A program made the translations under genes and the position numbers. DNA of 6,683 nucleotides from NCBI GenBank assembly GCA_025927935.1, contig JAICKM010000385.1:1-6683 (forward strand), read 5' to 3'. Below are positions 5,866-6,683 of the stretch, in pieces. The first letter of the stretch is position 1, and each line of letters starts with the position of its first letter. The stretch comes from Chloroflexia bacterium (GTDB lineage: Bacteria > Chloroflexota > Chloroflexia > QHBQ01 > JADMIH01). The notes under the pieces were generated by a model. The model did not search any database and was not told the origin of the DNA. It was given only the letters and a program-made list of their open reading frames with translations.

Positions 5866-5885
5866 TATAGTGTAGGGACACACTA
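5866..5885 (+). promoter_or_regulatory. Possible promoter -10 with overlapping inverted repeat (operator candidate)
   Basis: TATAGT at 5866-5871 could be a -10 box; the best upstream hexamer (TGTTCA, 5844-5849) is a poor -35 at 16 nt spacing. The inverted repeat TAGTGT (5868-5873) / ACACTA (5880-5885) with a 6-nt spacer overlaps the -10 and the expected start site. That placement suits a repressor operator, though a 6-bp repeat can occur by chance. Confidence 0.3.
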
Positions 5886-5890
5886 CGGCG

Positions 5891-5910
5891 GGCGCATTTG
5901 TTTGTGCGCC
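5891..5910 (+). promoter_or_regulatory. Leader hairpin before the acetyltransferase ribosome binding site
   Basis: GGCGCA (5891-5896) and TGCGCC (5905-5910) form a 6-bp stem around a T-rich 8-nt loop. It ends 6 nt before the GAAAGGAG ribosome binding site, in what would be the 5' leader if the promoter candidate just upstream is used. There is no T-run, so it is not a terminator. A stabilising or translational role is only a guess. Confidence 0.3.
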
Positions 5911-5929
5911 TACTCTGAAAGGAGCATCG

Positions 5930-6683
5930 ATGGCTGAAGAAATCCGCCAGGTCCGGGCGGAGGAGACCGCCGCCTACTTCAATATGTCCGGGCAGGCATT
6001 CCAGGTCCCGTCGGCAGACCTCGAACGCTGGCGCCAGGGCACGCCGCTGAACGAGATCCGCGGGCTGTTTGTCGATGACGAGATGCGCGCCGGGCTGGTG
6101 CTGATCCCCATGCAGATGTGGTTCGGGGCGGGCACCGTGCGCGCGGGCGGCATCTCCGGCGTGGCGACGCCGCCGGAGTACCGCCGCCAGGGGTATATCG
6201 GGCGCCTGCTCGACGCCGTGGCCGCCGAGATGCGCGCGGACGGCTACCCGCTCTCGATTCTGTACCCGTTCTACTTCCCCTTCTACAAGCGCTACGGCTG
6301 GGCGCACGTCTCGGATAACCTGCAATACACCATCCCGATTGAGCGCCTGCCCGTCGTCAAGCAGACCGGTTCCTGGCACTCGGTCGCCGTGACCACCGAC
6401 CTGTCCAAGCCTGGCGCGGGGCCGGTGGTATCCGACGCGGACCTGGAGATCCTGATGGGCATCTACGACGCCTGGGCGCCCGGTCGTAACGGCCCGCTGG
6501 TGCGCGACGCGGCTCACTGGCGCCGCCGTAAGCTGAGCCGCCCGGCTAACATCTACTATTGGCGCGATCCCGCCGGCGAGCCGCGCGCCTACGTGATGTA
6601 CACGTTCAAGGAGACCGCGCCCTGGACCCGCCAGGTGCAGATCCGCGAAATGATCGCGCTGGACAGCACCGCGTTGGGGACCA
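5930..6683 (+). CDS. Eis-like GNAT N-acetyltransferase (3' end cut by window)
   Basis: The reading frame is open from ATG 5930 to the right edge, giving the first 251 residues of a protein that in this family is usually about 400 residues. Eis-like enzymes use acetyl-CoA to acetylate amines, in Mycobacterium including aminoglycosides; they have two GNAT domains and a C-terminal sterol-carrier-like domain. The first GNAT domain is clear: RAGGISGVATPPEYRRQGYIGRLL (71-94) contains the V-x-P-x-x-R-R-x-G acetyl-CoA binding motif (R85, R86, G88). It is followed by PLSILYPFYFPFYKRYGWAHVSD (107-129), where Y119 or Y122 probably matches the family's conserved tyrosine. The second half begins the next domain (HWRRRKL, IYYWRDPAGEPRAYVMY). 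The C-terminus, which supplies the catalytic carboxylate in Eis, is not in view. GAAAGGAG at 5917-5924 lies 5 nt upstream of the start. The 142-nt gap from maf suggests its own promoter. The substrate is unknown, and drug resistance should not be assumed. Confidence 0.88.
   Translation, partial: MAEEIRQVRAEETAAYFNMSGQAFQVPSADLERWRQGTPLNEIRGLFVDDEMRAGLVLIPMQMWFGAGTVRAGGISGVATPPEYRRQGYIGRLLDAVAAEMRADGYPLSILYPFYFPFYKRYGWAHVSDNLQYTIPIERLPVVKQTGSWHSVAVTTDLSKPGAGPVVSDADLEILMGIYDAWAPGRNGPLVRDAAHWRRRKLSRPANIYYWRDPAGEPRAYVMYTFKETAPWTRQVQIREMIALDSTALGT

Larger units (their letters stand above)
5788..5929. other. Intergenic region between maf and the acetyltransferase gene
   Basis: This 142-nt gap has a short stem just after maf (CCGCC 5806-5810 / GGCGG 5815-5819) without a T-run, so it is not a convincing terminator. 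It then has a possible -10 box and two inverted repeats described separately, and a strong ribosome binding site GAAAGGAG at 5917-5924. I see no small gene in it. Confidence 0.6.

Noticed and set aside
4897..5883. Minus-strand ORF of 328 codons opposite maf
   Set aside because: It overlaps prfB and maf on the other strand and has no recognisable domain.
5825..6517. Minus-strand ORF of 230 codons opposite the Eis-like gene
   Set aside because: The plus-strand frame carries a GNAT acetyl-CoA motif and a good ribosome binding site; the minus frame is a compositional shadow.
5930..6683. Calling the acetyltransferase an aminoglycoside resistance gene
   Set aside because: Eis-like enzymes are widespread with varied substrates, and only the N-terminal part is visible.

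Overview
The window is high-GC bacterial chromosomal DNA carrying seven protein genes, all housekeeping or metabolic in look. The order is: MBL-fold hydrolase (+), GltD-like FAD/Fe-S oxidoreductase (+), DinB/ClbS-like protein (+), small zinc-ribbon protein (-), prfB with a programmed +1 frameshift (+), maf (+), and an Eis-like GNAT acetyltransferase (+) cut by the right edge. There is no rRNA, tRNA, CRISPR array, transposase or phage gene. The protein styles (standalone GltD-like protein with a C-terminal ferredoxin module, ClbS-like DinB protein, Eis-like acetyltransferase) and the palindromic intergenic repeats suggest a Chloroflexota-like bacterium. That is an inference from recall, not from any search.

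Bases 1-3273 hold three co-directional genes with short gaps (15 and 27 nt), each with a clear Shine-Dalgarno sequence, so they are probably one transcription unit. The first two could be a functional pair: a GloC-type hydrolase, and an oxidoreductase that could move electrons between NAD(P)H, FAD and several [4Fe-4S] clusters. The unit ends at a strong symmetrical terminator (3322-3357) that also serves the convergent zinc-ribbon gene (3404-3637, -).

Bases 3638-3900 separate the divergent zinc-ribbon gene and prfB. This gap contains the most interesting structure in the window: two 49-nt copies of one element facing away from each other (3674-3722 on -, 3739-3787 on +). They align without gaps. 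Each folds into two hairpins, and at least five base pairs differ between the copies in a compensatory way. A likely prfB promoter lies between the right copy and prfB.

Bases 3901-5787 are a prfB-maf operon. prfB needs a +1 shift at CTT-TGA-C after codon 27, with an internal Shine-Dalgarno-like GAGGTG, which is the classic RF2 autoregulatory device. maf overlaps the prfB stop codon by one base and carries a run of nine C just after its start. After a 142-nt gap with two inverted repeats, an Eis-like acetyltransferase gene starts at 5930 and is still open at 6683.

I see no clearly new multi-gene system. The covarying twin repeat element is the best candidate for something undescribed.
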